Source: Bryobacteraceae bacterium (lineage in GTDB: Bacteria; Acidobacteriota; Terriglobia; Bryobacterales; Bryobacteraceae). Taken from it: a DNA stretch of 64,000 nt. The notes beneath the pieces are model-generated. The model saw only the letters and a list, made by a program, of their open reading frames with translations, ran no database searches and had not been told where the DNA came from. A program made the translations under genes and the position numbers. Within the stretch, counting starts at the first letter, position 1, and every line of letters starts with the position of its first letter. Shown piece by piece: positions 45,533-53,781 of this stretch. The DNA lies in assembly GCA_014860455.1 (NCBI GenBank), contig JACZJQ010000223.1, positions 1 through 64,000 on the forward strand. Direction: 5' to 3'.

Positions 45533-46678
45533 TCAGCGCGCCGGAGCCGGGAATCTGTAAATCGTCGTAGAAGCGTAGGTCCCACCCGGCTTGAGCGCCG
45601 TCGTTGGGAACTGCGGCTTGTTCGGCGAATCCGGATAGTGCTGCGTCTCCAGGCAGAACCCGTAACGCTTCTTATACACCTTTCCGCCCTTGCCAGGGAA
45701 CGTCCCGTCCAGGAAATTGCCCGTGTAGAACTGGATGCCCGGCTCGGTGGTCTGCACCTCCAACACGCGGCCCGTCGTGGGCTCGGTCACCCGCGCTGCC
45801 GGCCGTAGCGTGCCCATCTGGCCGTCGACTGCGAAGTTGTGGTCGTAGCCGCCGCCGAATTTGATCTGTTCATCCTTCGCGTCGTCGATCCGTTCGCCGA
45901 TGGCGTGGGGCGCGGTGAAATCGAACGGCGTGCCGGCGACATCCTTCAATTCGCCGGTCGGAATCAGCGTCGCATCGACGGGCGTTGTTTTCTCCGACAT
46001 GATCTGAATCGAGTGCTTCAGGATGTCGCCATTGCCCTGCCCGGCCAGATTGAAGTAGCTGTGGTTGGTCAGGTTGACGACGGTCTCTTTGTCGGTGGTG
46101 GCCTTGTAGTCGATGCGCAGTTCGTTGTCCTCGGTCAGCGTGTACTTCACCTCTGTTTCAAGCGTGCCCGGATAGCCTTCTTCCATGTCGGCGCTGGTAT
46201 AGGTGAGAATCAGCGAATTCGAATTGTTGTCCACCACCGCGTCCCAGGTCTTCTTGTCGAAGCCCTTCACGCCGCCGTGCAGAGAGTTCGGCCCGTTGTT
46301 GACGGCGAGTTTGTACTCCTTACCGCCGAGGGTGAACCTCGCGCCGCCAATCCGGTTGCCATAGCGCCCGATGAGGGCGCCGAAGTACGGATGTTCTTTC
46401 AGATACCCATCCAGCGAACCGAATCCCAGCACGATGTCGGCGAAGTGGCCCGTCTTGTCCGGCGTCTTCAGGCTGACGACGATGCCGCCGTAGTTGATGA
46501 TGCCGACCTCGATGCCGTTCGAGTTCTTCAGTGTGTACAAGGACACTTCGGTCCCTTCCGGCGTGTTTCCAAAGCTGGTTCTGGTCACTTTCGGTCTTTC
46601 CTTCTTCACTTCAGGAGCGGGGGCGCAGCCAATCAGGCCGGCCGTGAGGATGATGGAGATAACTGCCGTGCGGCTCAT
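45533..46678 (-). CDS. Lipoprotein aldose 1-epimerase (galactose mutarotase)
   Basis: A 381-residue beta-sandwich epimerase that interconverts alpha and beta anomers of aldoses. The signal peptide ends in LTAGLIGC, a lipobox, so the protein is probably a lipoprotein in the envelope, which is unusual for GalM. Catalytic landmarks are NSLHGG (His), LTNHSYFNL (His) and GFCLETQHYPDSPN (catalytic Glu). The start at 46678 follows GGAG with a short spacer; the upstream ATG at 46702 does not. It is divergent from the ferredoxin gene, 101 bases away. Confidence 0.9.
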   Translation of the reverse strand: MSRTAVISIILTAGLIGCAPAPEVKKERPKVTRTSFGNTPEGTEVSLYTLKNSNGIEVGIINYGGIVVSLKTPDKTGHFADIVLGFGSLDGYLKEHPYFGALIGRYGNRIGGARFTLGGKEYKLAVNNGPNSLHGGVKGFDKKTWDAVVDNNSNSLILTYTSADMEEGYPGTLETEVKYTLTEDNELRIDYKATTDKETVVNLTNHSYFNLAGQGNGDILKHSIQIMSEKTTPVDATLIPTGELKDVAGTPFDFTAPHAIGERIDDAKDEQIKFGGGYDHNFAVDGQMGTLRPAARVTEPTTGRVLEVQTTEPGIQFYTGNFLDGTFPGKGGKVYKKRYGFCLETQHYPDSPNKPQFPTTALKPGGTYASTTIYRFPAPAR

Positions 46679-46779
46679 GCGACTCCAATCAGCATATGCC
46701 ATTCGCCAGGTGTACGGCCCAGAACAGTTCCAATTCTATATAGGACCAAAATAGTCGTCTATCGTGTTACACTGAGTTT

Positions 46780-47178
46780 GTGGCCAAAGTGACATTTCTC
46801 CCCTCCGGGGACAGCTTCGAATTTGACCTCGCCTCCCTGCCCTACGGCGAGCACGGAAAGCCGAAGAGCTTCCTCGACGTCGCCGGGCATTTCGGGTTTC
46901 ATATCGAGCACGCCTGCGGCGGCAGTTGCGCCTGCACCACATGCCATGTGGTTATAAAAAACGGAGAGCGTTTCGTTTCCGAGATCGATGATGACGAAGC
47001 CGACCGCGTCGAGATGGCGGCCGACCTGCAGCTTGGTTCCCGCCTCGGTTGCCAGGCCGTGATCACGTCGAACGACGCCGACATCACGGTCGAAATCCCA
47101 TCCTGGAACCGCAACTACGTCAGCGAGGGCGGGGGGTCGATGAATCTGGGCGACGCAATCCCGCCGCCAAAGAAATGA
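46780..47178 (+). CDS. Adrenodoxin-type [2Fe-2S] ferredoxin
   Basis: A 132-residue plant/vertebrate-type (adrenodoxin-like) ferredoxin. The cluster ligands are Cys46, Cys52, Cys55 (in ACGGSCACTTCH) and Cys91 (RLGCQAV), the pattern Cys-x5-Cys-x2-Cys...Cys; Cys50 is extra. A C-terminal extension (YVSEGGGSMNLGDAIPPPKK) follows the EIPSWNRN end of the usual fold. GTG is the start. An extended -10-like sequence ends only six bases before the GTG, so the mRNA may be leaderless. Isc-type ferredoxins supply electrons for iron-sulfur assembly and cytochrome P450s; none of these partners is adjacent. The 3' end overlaps the next gene convergently. Confidence 0.92.
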   Translation: MAKVTFLPSGDSFEFDLASLPYGEHGKPKSFLDVAGHFGFHIEHACGGSCACTTCHVVIKNGERFVSEIDDDEADRVEMAADLQLGSRLGCQAVITSNDADITVEIPSWNRNYVSEGGGSMNLGDAIPPPKK

Positions 47179-48073
47179 CACGGTCCATCAGTTCGAACGG
47201 CTGAACGAACTCGATCTCCAGCGCCGTTTCTTTCAGCAGCGGCCTGACGCCGTCGAACAGCTTCAGCAGGTCCGCCTCGCCGTCCGGCGTCTTGAGCCGC
47301 GCCAGGCCGATCATGCCCTTGACGAAGTCCAGCGCCATCTTGGCCGACTGCGGGTCAGCGTAAACCGCCTTCAGCCGTGCCCTCATGCCGTCTTTCAGGT
47401 CGGCAAACATGGTCACTTCGCGCGTGGCCTGCGCCATCCTGCCGAGGTTGGCGAAATTGCCTTCCGAGGGCATCGCCGGCAACAGCGCCGCTCCCTGCTC
47501 GGCGGCCATCCAGAAGTGCGCCGATCCGGGCAGCGTCTTCACCAGTTCCAGCAGTCCCTCCGGCGGCTGTTCCTTGCTGTCGTCGCGCACGTCGATCACC
47601 TGCATCAGGTCCTCGATCTTGCCGGCCACTGCGGCGCCCGTGTTCATGAACAGCACACCTGCACCCTCGCCCGGAGTCAGGATGTAGTACCCCTTGTGGC
47701 TCAGCGTGCGGAACTTCGTGCGGTCAAAATTCGGCTCGCGGCCGAACTCGCCGCCGAACTTGCCGCGGATGAACGCCAGCGGCGCCTTCTGCTGCCCGCG
47801 ATAGGCGAGCACGATCTCCCAGATATCCTTGCGCGGATCCAGGCCCGTCTGCGCCTGAATCTCCTCCAGCATCGATATCTGCTTGCCCTCGACATAACGG
47901 CGGTAGAACGGCGTGTCGCGCAATCTGTCCAACCGCAGTCCGGCCAGCGCTAGGGTGCTTGAAGGGATCAACGGCGCCAAAGCGGCGTCGACACGGGCAA
48001 ACTGTGGCTCCCGCTTGCAGGCAGCCAGGGTGACCAGCCCGGCGGCGGACGAGATGAAGGTACGGCGATTCAT
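47120..48073 (-). CDS. Exported lipoprotein of unknown function
   Basis: A 317-residue protein with a twin-arginine-like and lipobox start (NRRTFISSAAGLVTLAAC). The body has no motif I know; it is a mixed alpha/beta protein with a 'TPGEGAGVLFMNTGAAVAGKIEDLMQ' segment and repeated hydrophobic helices (MALDFVKGMIGLARL). The start at 48073 is preferred over 48094 because it puts the signal directly at the N-terminus. Its last 59 bases overlap the ferredoxin gene on the opposite strand. It heads no visible operon, and the DUF1080 gene lies upstream. Confidence 0.7.
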   Translation of the reverse strand: MNRRTFISSAAGLVTLAACKREPQFARVDAALAPLIPSSTLALAGLRLDRLRDTPFYRRYVEGKQISMLEEIQAQTGLDPRKDIWEIVLAYRGQQKAPLAFIRGKFGGEFGREPNFDRTKFRTLSHKGYYILTPGEGAGVLFMNTGAAVAGKIEDLMQVIDVRDDSKEQPPEGLLELVKTLPGSAHFWMAAEQGAALLPAMPSEGNFANLGRMAQATREVTMFADLKDGMRARLKAVYADPQSAKMALDFVKGMIGLARLKTPDGEADLLKLFDGVRPLLKETALEIEFVQPFELMDRVISLAAGLRRPDSSTPRPR

Positions 48074-48127
48074 GTGCACTTCAATGACGCGCACGGGCGG
48101 CGAAGTGTTCTCAAATCCAGGGTCGCT

Positions 48128-48751
48128 CTATTTCCCCAGTCCCCGGACCGAGACTTCCTTGAAATACACGATCGACATGGCGTCGTGGTTCTGCAGCCCG
48201 ATGTAGCCCACATCCGGCCTCGGCCCGCGCACCGGCTCGTACCACATCTTGCGCTCCGGAACCGGCTGGCCTTCGCGGTATTCGTTCACCTTCTTGCCGT
48301 TCACTGAAATCGACGTCACCGGTCCGCGGAACTCGATCTCCATCGTGTTCCACTCGCCAGGTGCCTTTTGCTCTCGCGAACTGACCTTCGAGATCGAGTA
48401 GATCGACCCCGTACAATGCCACTCGTCGCCGCCCGATTCGATCTGCACTTCGTAGCCGTTATGCACCCCGTACCACGGGTCCGGCGGCGCTTCCGGCATC
48501 CGGATCACCACGCCCGAATTGCCGCGCGGCCCGACTGTCTTGAACACCACCTTCACCACGGCGTTGCCGAACTTCTCTTTCTCATAGAACAGCAGCCCCA
48601 TGCCGCCCTGAGTCTTCATCATGCCGTCTTCGATGACGAAGCTGCCCGGACCGGTCATCTTCCAGCCCGTGAGGTCTTTGCCGTTGAAAAGCTGTTTGTC
48701 TGCGGCGCCGGCCAGCGAAGCGGCCGCGAGTAGCATCAGTGCCAGTCTCAT
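48128..48751 (-). CDS. DUF1080 (3-keto-disaccharide hydrolase) family exported protein
   Basis: A 207-residue jelly-roll protein with signal peptide MLLAAASLAGAA and the DUF1080 core: LFNGKDLTGWKM at the start, 'VVKVVFKTVGPRGNSGVVIRMP', then GYEVQIESGG and 'GEWNTMEIEFRGPVTSISVNG', and VGYIGLQNH near the end. Proteins of this family, numerous in Planctomycetes and Acidobacteria, hydrolyse keto-disaccharides or bind glycans. The start at 48751 is preferred because the upstream ATG coincides with the GAGGAG ribosome site itself. It follows the HtrA protease gene. Confidence 0.87.
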   Translation of the reverse strand: MRLALMLLAAASLAGAADKQLFNGKDLTGWKMTGPGSFVIEDGMMKTQGGMGLLFYEKEKFGNAVVKVVFKTVGPRGNSGVVIRMPEAPPDPWYGVHNGYEVQIESGGDEWHCTGSIYSISKVSSREQKAPGEWNTMEIEFRGPVTSISVNGKKVNEYREGQPVPERKMWYEPVRGPRPDVGYIGLQNHDAMSIVYFKEVSVRGLGK

Positions 48752-48770
48752 CCTAAATATTCTCCTCAAA

Positions 48771-49919
48771 TCAGAGCACGTTGGCCGAAGCCGTCAGCAC
48801 CACGGTCAAGTCCACCTTCCGGCCGTTACGGAACAACGTCAGCACCACCTTGTCGCCGGCGCGCTTGCCGCTCAAGCCGAGGCGCAGCGAATCGAGCTGG
48901 TCGGCCGGCTTGCCGTCAATGGCCATGATCAGGTCGCCGCCGATGCCGAGTTCATACATTCCGCCGATGATCGCCACGCGCCGCGGGCCTCGCAACCCTG
49001 CAGTGTCGGCAGGCGAGCCTTCCTCGATCCGCTGGATCAGCAGGCCGCCCTCTTCCGGCAGTCCCAGTTCCAAGGCCAGTTCGCCCTGCACCTGCGCCAC
49101 AGACACGCCCAACCGCGGCGGCGGGCCAATCTGCTTTCCCGACGCATACGCTTCAAGCATCACCTTGGCACGGTTTATCGGCATCGCAAAGCCGATGCCG
49201 ATGTTACCACCTGGCCCGAGGATCGCCGTGTTGATGCCGATCACGTTGCCCGAGCTGTCCAACAGCGGCCCACCGGAATTGCCCGGATTGATGGCCGCGT
49301 CAGTCTGCACCAGCCCTTCCAGAACGTTGTTGTCCTCGGCGCGGATATCGCGGCCCAGCGAACTGATAATGCCCGTGGTCAACGTGCCTTCCAACCCGAA
49401 TGGATTACCGATGGCCAGCACCTTCTGGCCCACTTTCAAACGCTCGGAATCGCCAAGGACCAGATGTTTGAAGCTGGCCTTCGGCGCGATCTTGATCAGC
49501 GCCAGGTCGTTGCGCGGATCCTGGTAGACGATGGTCGCCTTGTGCTTGCTGCGGTCGGAGAGGGTCACCTGGATCTCCGGCGCGCGGCCCGAAACCACGT
49601 GGTTGTTGGTCAGAATCGACCCGTTCTTGTCGATCAGGAAACCCGATCCCGATTCCCGCTGCGGGATCACCTCCAGAAACCAGTTCTGGCGGTAGATGGT
49701 CGACGTGATGTTTACCGTCGCATCGTGCGCCTTGGCGTAGATGTCGATGTTATTCTGTTCATCCGACGACAGCCCGGCGCCCCGAACCGTCGCCGGACCC
49801 GACCAAAGCGGTCCGCCCTCGGCGGAAGACTGCGTCCCCCCGCCGCGCTTCATGTATGCGGTGCCCAGAACAAAGCCCGCCACCAGCAGCAGGCTGAGCA
49901 GAAGGATTCTCTTCTTCAT
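48771..49919 (-). CDS. HtrA/DegQ-type periplasmic serine protease
   Basis: A 382-residue protein: N-terminal membrane anchor or signal (ILLLSLLLVAGFVLGTAY), then a trypsin-like domain with the catalytic triad His107 (TNNHVV), Asp138 (NDLALIKI) and Ser215 (GNSGGPLL), then one PDZ domain (about 270-380, with GGLLIQRIEEGSPADTAGL). It degrades or refolds misfolded envelope proteins. A single PDZ domain is the DegS-like arrangement. Its start overlaps the coaE stop by four bases (ATGA). Confidence 0.95.
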   Translation of the reverse strand: MKKRILLLSLLLVAGFVLGTAYMKRGGGTQSSAEGGPLWSGPATVRGAGLSSDEQNNIDIYAKAHDATVNITSTIYRQNWFLEVIPQRESGSGFLIDKNGSILTNNHVVSGRAPEIQVTLSDRSKHKATIVYQDPRNDLALIKIAPKASFKHLVLGDSERLKVGQKVLAIGNPFGLEGTLTTGIISSLGRDIRAEDNNVLEGLVQTDAAINPGNSGGPLLDSSGNVIGINTAILGPGGNIGIGFAMPINRAKVMLEAYASGKQIGPPPRLGVSVAQVQGELALELGLPEEGGLLIQRIEEGSPADTAGLRGPRRVAIIGGMYELGIGGDLIMAIDGKPADQLDSLRLGLSGKRAGDKVVLTLFRNGRKVDLTVVLTASANVL

Positions 49920-50521
49920 CGCTTCACCCTCCTCAACTCCTCGTATACGCGGCGCGTCTCCAACTGCGTTGCCAGTTTGTCGCCGCTCGTATCGACGACG
50001 TAGTCGGCAAACTTCCTCTTCTCCGCCAAGCTCATCTGGCGCATCAACCTCGCCTCCACCTCTTCGCGGCTCAACCCGTCGCGTTTGATGGCGCGCTCGA
50101 TCTGCTGTTCCCGTGTGCAGACCGTCAGAATGATCCGGTCGAACCGTTTGTAGCTGCCCGTTTCTATAAGGATAGCCGCTTCCACAACGGCGATGCCCTC
50201 GGAATCAACAGTGGAGACGCCTTCGAACCACTCCTCTTCGGCCCCGATCACCACCGGATGTATGATCGAGTTCAGCGCCGCCAACTTCTCCGGATCCGCA
50301 AAGACCAGCGCGCCCAGCGTCTTCCTGTCGATCTCACCCGCGTCATCAAGGACACCGGCGCCGAAATGGCTGCCCACGGCCTCGAATGCAGCACCGCCGC
50401 GCAGCAGTGCCTTGTGGCCGAGTTCGTCAGCTTTCAGGAGACGACACCCCATCTGTTCGAGGTAAGCGCCGACATGGCTCTTCCCTGTCGCCAGCCCCCC
50501 GGTGAGGCCCACTCTGAGCAT
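49916..50521 (-). CDS. coaE: Dephospho-CoA kinase
   Basis: A 201-residue P-loop kinase that phosphorylates the ribose 3'-OH of dephospho-CoA, the last step of coenzyme A synthesis. The P-loop GLTGGLATGKSHVG is at the N-terminus. 'KADELGHKALLRGGAAFEAV' and a later HPVV match the family, as does the 'TVCTREQQIERAIKRDGLSREEVEARLMRQM' lid. The length is normal. It is followed, with a four-base overlap, by the HtrA gene and preceded by folD six bases away, so the minus-strand run is an operon. Confidence 0.95.
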   Translation of the reverse strand: MLRVGLTGGLATGKSHVGAYLEQMGCRLLKADELGHKALLRGGAAFEAVGSHFGAGVLDDAGEIDRKTLGALVFADPEKLAALNSIIHPVVIGAEEEWFEGVSTVDSEGIAVVEAAILIETGSYKRFDRIILTVCTREQQIERAIKRDGLSREEVEARLMRQMSLAEKRKFADYVVDTSGDKLATQLETRRVYEELRRVKR

Positions 50522-50527
50522 GGTGAA

Positions 50528-51442
50528 CTATCCCAACCGCCGCTCGGCGCTCTCCACCGTGTTCGACATCAACATGGCAATGGTCAGCGGACCCACGCCG
50601 CCTGGCACAGGCGTATAGGCTGACGCGCGTTCGGCCATCGCCACCGGATGCACGTCGCCCACCACGATCGAACCCCGCTTATCGAACCCCGCCATCCGCG
50701 CCGGGTTGCCGCCGGTCAGCCGCATTGCTTCATCGCGGCTCGTCACCCTATTGATGCCAACATCGATCACCACCGCGCCCTCGCTGATATGTTCGGCTTC
50801 GATCATCGCCGTCCGGCCGATTGCCGCCACCAGGATCTCGGCCCGGCGGCATTCTGCGGCCAGATCCACCGTCCTCGAATGACAAATGGTCACCGTGGCG
50901 TGTTCGTGCATCAGCAGCATTGCCATCGGCTTGCCCACAATGTCACTGCGGCCCACCACCACGGCCCTCCTGCCTTTCAGCGCGATGCCGTAGCGTTTCA
51001 GCAGGGCCATCACCCCGGCCGGCGTACAAGGCCTCGGGCCTGGCACATTGCCCACCAGATTGCCCACGTTCACCGGATGAAAACCGTCGACATCCTTCGA
51101 CGGATCGATGGCCAGCAGCACGGCCCGCGAATCAATCTGTTTCGGCAGCGGCATCTGGACCAGAATGCCGTCGATGCCCGCATCGCGGTTCAGCGCGTCC
51201 ACTTGCGACAGCACCTCGGCCGTCGTCGCGCTGTCGGGCATCCGGATCTCTTCGCTGCGCATCCCGAGTTCGATGCAGGTCTTCACTTTCGAAGTGACGT
51301 AGATCTCGCTCGCCGGGTCGTTGCCCACCAGGACCACAGCCAGGCCCGGGGCCCGCTTGGCTTCGGTCAGCGCGGCGATGCGCGGCTTCAGTTCGTCGAT
51401 GAGCTGCTGGTTAACGGCCTTGCCGTCGAGGATCGTCGCCAT
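50528..51442 (-). CDS. folD: Bifunctional methylenetetrahydrofolate dehydrogenase/cyclohydrolase
   Basis: A 304-residue enzyme that interconverts 5,10-methylene-, methenyl- and formyl-tetrahydrofolate with NADP+. Family landmarks are VGNDPASEIYVTSKVKTCIE (catalytic Lys), ILVQMPLPKQID, DVDGFHPVNVGNLV, 'PCTPAGVMALLKRYGI' and the NADP-binding VVVGRSDIVGKPMAMLL. The end GGVGPLTIAMLMSNTV is typical. The ATG lies seven bases after the APC permease stop, so the two are probably cotranscribed, although no functional link is known. Confidence 0.96.
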   Translation of the reverse strand: MATILDGKAVNQQLIDELKPRIAALTEAKRAPGLAVVLVGNDPASEIYVTSKVKTCIELGMRSEEIRMPDSATTAEVLSQVDALNRDAGIDGILVQMPLPKQIDSRAVLLAIDPSKDVDGFHPVNVGNLVGNVPGPRPCTPAGVMALLKRYGIALKGRRAVVVGRSDIVGKPMAMLLMHEHATVTICHSRTVDLAAECRRAEILVAAIGRTAMIEAEHISEGAVVIDVGINRVTSRDEAMRLTGGNPARMAGFDKRGSIVVGDVHPVAMAERASAYTPVPGGVGPLTIAMLMSNTVESAERRLG

Positions 51443-51449
51443 GTCATCA

Positions 51450-52832
51450 TCACGATACCAAAGACTCGCCCGTCTTCTTCAGCTTGAAGTGGTAGACCAG
51501 CGCCCCGGCCGCCAGCGTCACCGCCGCCGAGATCGATATCGCCGGCGCCAGCATAGCTCCATAGACGGTCATCCAGATGCCCGGAATCACGAACAGCATC
51601 GGCATCAATGGCCAGGCGAAGCTCACTACGCCCAGCTTCTGCCACCCCTCCCGCCGCCGGAACTTCAACAGGCTGATCACCGCCAGCACGGCAAAGAAGT
51701 TCAGCAGAAATCCGATGTAGACCATCAGTAGTCCGAAACTGAACACCGTCATCAGCATCGCCAATCCGCCTTGGCAAAGAATCGCCGGCACCGGCGTCCG
51801 CCACTTCTCATGCACCTTGGCCGCCACCGGCAGAAACGCTCCGTTCTTCGCCATCGCGTAATACAGCCGCGGCCCGATGGTCACCATCGCGTTCACCGTC
51901 GACATCAGCGACACCGCCAGCAGTCCGGCGAAAATCCCCGCCACCTGGGGACCAAACAGCGCTTTGGCCGCCAGGCTGCCCACCGCGATCACGCCCTTCA
52001 TGTCGCCCAGCGGCACGGCGTAGATGAACACCACGTTCAGCAACAGGTACAGCACCGCCACCACCGCCGTGCCCAGCATCAGCGCCCACGGCAGAGTCCG
52101 CTCCGGCTTCCTGAGTTCCTCGGCCACATACGTCGCTGCGTTCCAACCCGAGTAGCCCACATAGATCCAGAACAGGCTGATGGCAAACTGCGCAGGAATC
52201 GACGTTGTGACAGTCCGTTCGGTCGCTTGACTTAAATGCGACCAGTCGCCCTGGCCCACCGTGAACCCGAATCCGATGAACGCCAGCAGCACCAGCACCT
52301 TGATCGAGGTCAGCGTATTTTGGATCCTGGCGATGAACTCGACACCGAATAGATTGAGGATCGTGAATACAAGGATCAGTCCCGCCGCGGCGAACTGCGC
52401 ATAGCCGAACTGCAACCCGAATTCTCCGTTCGACCACCGCCACCATGCCTTCTCCTGCGCCAGCGCCGGCGCGAAGTAACTCAGGTAGTCCGAGAACGCC
52501 AGCGCCGCTGCCGCGATCGGCGCCGAAAATCCTGCGAAGAAACTCACCCAGCCCGACATGAACCCCCAGGTCGGCCCGAACGCTCTGGTCAGGTAGACAT
52601 ACTCGCCGCCCGACGCCGGGAAGTTGATCCCCAGTTCGGAGTAGCAGAAAGCGCCGGCCAGTGCGAAGACCGCGCCAACCAGCCAGATCACCAGCACCAG
52701 CTTCGGACTTCCCAACTGCCCGGCCAGAAACCCAGTGGTCGTGAAGATACCCGTGCCGACCATGTTCGAAATCACCAGCGCGATCGCCGAGTACAGGCCG
52801 AGTTGCCGGAGCAGTCCAGGATTTGCGTTCAT
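51450..52832 (-). CDS. APC-superfamily amino acid permease
   Basis: A 460-residue transporter with 12 predicted membrane segments. The first segments carry the family motif ALVISNMVGTGIFTTTGF (the Gly-rich broken helix that binds substrate). 'GAFCYSELGINFPASGGEYVYLTRAFGP' is the second conserved block. Substrate is not readable; members move amino acids or polyamines. It is the first gene of the minus-strand folD-coaE-htrA run. Its start at 52832 is near the divergent DUF4287 gene. Confidence 0.92.
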   Translation of the reverse strand: MNANPGLLRQLGLYSAIALVISNMVGTGIFTTTGFLAGQLGSPKLVLVIWLVGAVFALAGAFCYSELGINFPASGGEYVYLTRAFGPTWGFMSGWVSFFAGFSAPIAAAALAFSDYLSYFAPALAQEKAWWRWSNGEFGLQFGYAQFAAAGLILVFTILNLFGVEFIARIQNTLTSIKVLVLLAFIGFGFTVGQGDWSHLSQATERTVTTSIPAQFAISLFWIYVGYSGWNAATYVAEELRKPERTLPWALMLGTAVVAVLYLLLNVVFIYAVPLGDMKGVIAVGSLAAKALFGPQVAGIFAGLLAVSLMSTVNAMVTIGPRLYYAMAKNGAFLPVAAKVHEKWRTPVPAILCQGGLAMLMTVFSFGLLMVYIGFLLNFFAVLAVISLLKFRRREGWQKLGVVSFAWPLMPMLFVIPGIWMTVYGAMLAPAISISAAVTLAAGALVYHFKLKKTGESLVS

Positions 52833-52885
52833 TCTGTCGCATTCTACTAGACGGCGGACCTCGCGGCGGGTTTATCATCGTCTCA

Positions 52886-53437
52886 ATGAAAACCGCTGGG
52901 ATCTGCTCGGACTCCGTTAAGGCAAGAACCGGCCGCGGCTGGGATGAGTGGTTCGCCATCCTCGACGCCGCCGGCGCGGTCGAATTGCCTCACAAAGAGA
53001 TCGCCGTGCTTCTGCACCGCGAGCACGGTATCGCGGCCTGGTGGGCTCAGTCGGTCACCGTCGGCTACGAGCAGGCGCGTGGCTTGAGGCAGGTCCATCA
53101 ACAACCCGGCGGCTTCACCGCCAACATCAGCCGGACCCTGCCGTATTCGGCTGAAGCCGTCTACGACGCATTCACCAATGCCCGCCGCCGAAATCGCTGG
53201 CTCTGTCTGGCACTGAAGATCACGACATCCACCCCTTTGAAGTCCGTTCGAATCGCCGCCGCGGACGGCACAAGAGTGGACGTCAACATCTACCCCAAAG
53301 GCCCATCCAAAACCACCATTCAGCTCCAGCACGAGAAACTCGCCTCAGCCGATGAAGTCCAGCGGATGAAAATCTACTGGGCCGGAGCGTTCGACGCCCT
53401 GAAATCGCACCTCGCCCAGAAGCCCTCGCCAGCATGA
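52886..53437 (+). CDS. DUF4287 domain protein with SRPBCC-like C-terminus
   Basis: A 183-residue protein. The N-terminal part reads TGRGWDEWFAILDAAGA, 'LPHKEIAVLLHREHGIAAWWAQSVTVGYEQARG', the DUF4287 signature. The C-terminal part (ISRTLPYSAEAVYDAFTNARRRNRWL and later VNIYPKGPSKTTIQLQHEKL) is like the Bet v 1 / SRPBCC lipid-binding fold. Function is unknown. The start ATG lies after a GTCTCA context with no clear ribosome site; an upstream start at 52823 would overlap the permease gene. It ends three bases before the convergent Janus-like gene. Confidence 0.83.
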   Translation: MKTAGICSDSVKARTGRGWDEWFAILDAAGAVELPHKEIAVLLHREHGIAAWWAQSVTVGYEQARGLRQVHQQPGGFTANISRTLPYSAEAVYDAFTNARRRNRWLCLALKITTSTPLKSVRIAAADGTRVDVNIYPKGPSKTTIQLQHEKLASADEVQRMKIYWAGAFDALKSHLAQKPSPA

Positions 53438-53439
53438 CC

Positions 53440-53781
53440 TCAACAGCGGTCAACCCTGTAATCGGGCAACGCCTCCGCCAACAGGGCTACCGTCAACCCC
53501 CTGTCTGGCTCCCGGCCGAACTGAGTGCTTGTCCCACCCACCATTACTGTCCGGGCTGCGTGATCAAACTCCAGCCAGCCGCCGCCAGCCACCTGTACCC
53601 CATGTGCCGCAGCGATGTCCCTGTGGAATGCGGCCCTGCTGTCGAAGACCAGAAGCCGCAGTCGCGGATCGCCCTTCAGCCGGCCAAAGACGAACTTGCC
53701 CCAAGTTCTCGCCTCATCCCCTCCTCGGAGCACCACCCGCACCCGCCCGCCAGGCGCGTCAACCTCCGCCTCAACTCTCAC
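53440..53781 (-). CDS. Janus/PHPT1-like small protein (possible phosphohistidine phosphatase)
   Basis: A 113-residue protein whose C-terminal half resembles the eukaryotic Janus/Ocnus/PHPT1 family. The order FHRDI (His53; PHPT1 has YHADI with catalytic His), VAGGG, a strand ending VMVGGTSTQFG (PHPT1: VYGYSMAYG) and LPDYRV (PHPT1: YPDYEV) agrees. The PHPT1 arginine after GGG is replaced by Trp69, so activity is uncertain. The start is a GTG 11 bases inside hemCD with GGAGAGG upstream, which indicates translational coupling. Phosphohistidine phosphatase activity is an inference from motif order alone. It is the last gene of the heme operon. Confidence 0.6.
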   Translation of the reverse strand: MRVEAEVDAPGGRVRVVLRGGDEARTWGKFVFGRLKGDPRLRLLVFDSRAAFHRDIAAAHGVQVAGGGWLEFDHAARTVMVGGTSTQFGREPDRGLTVALLAEALPDYRVDRC

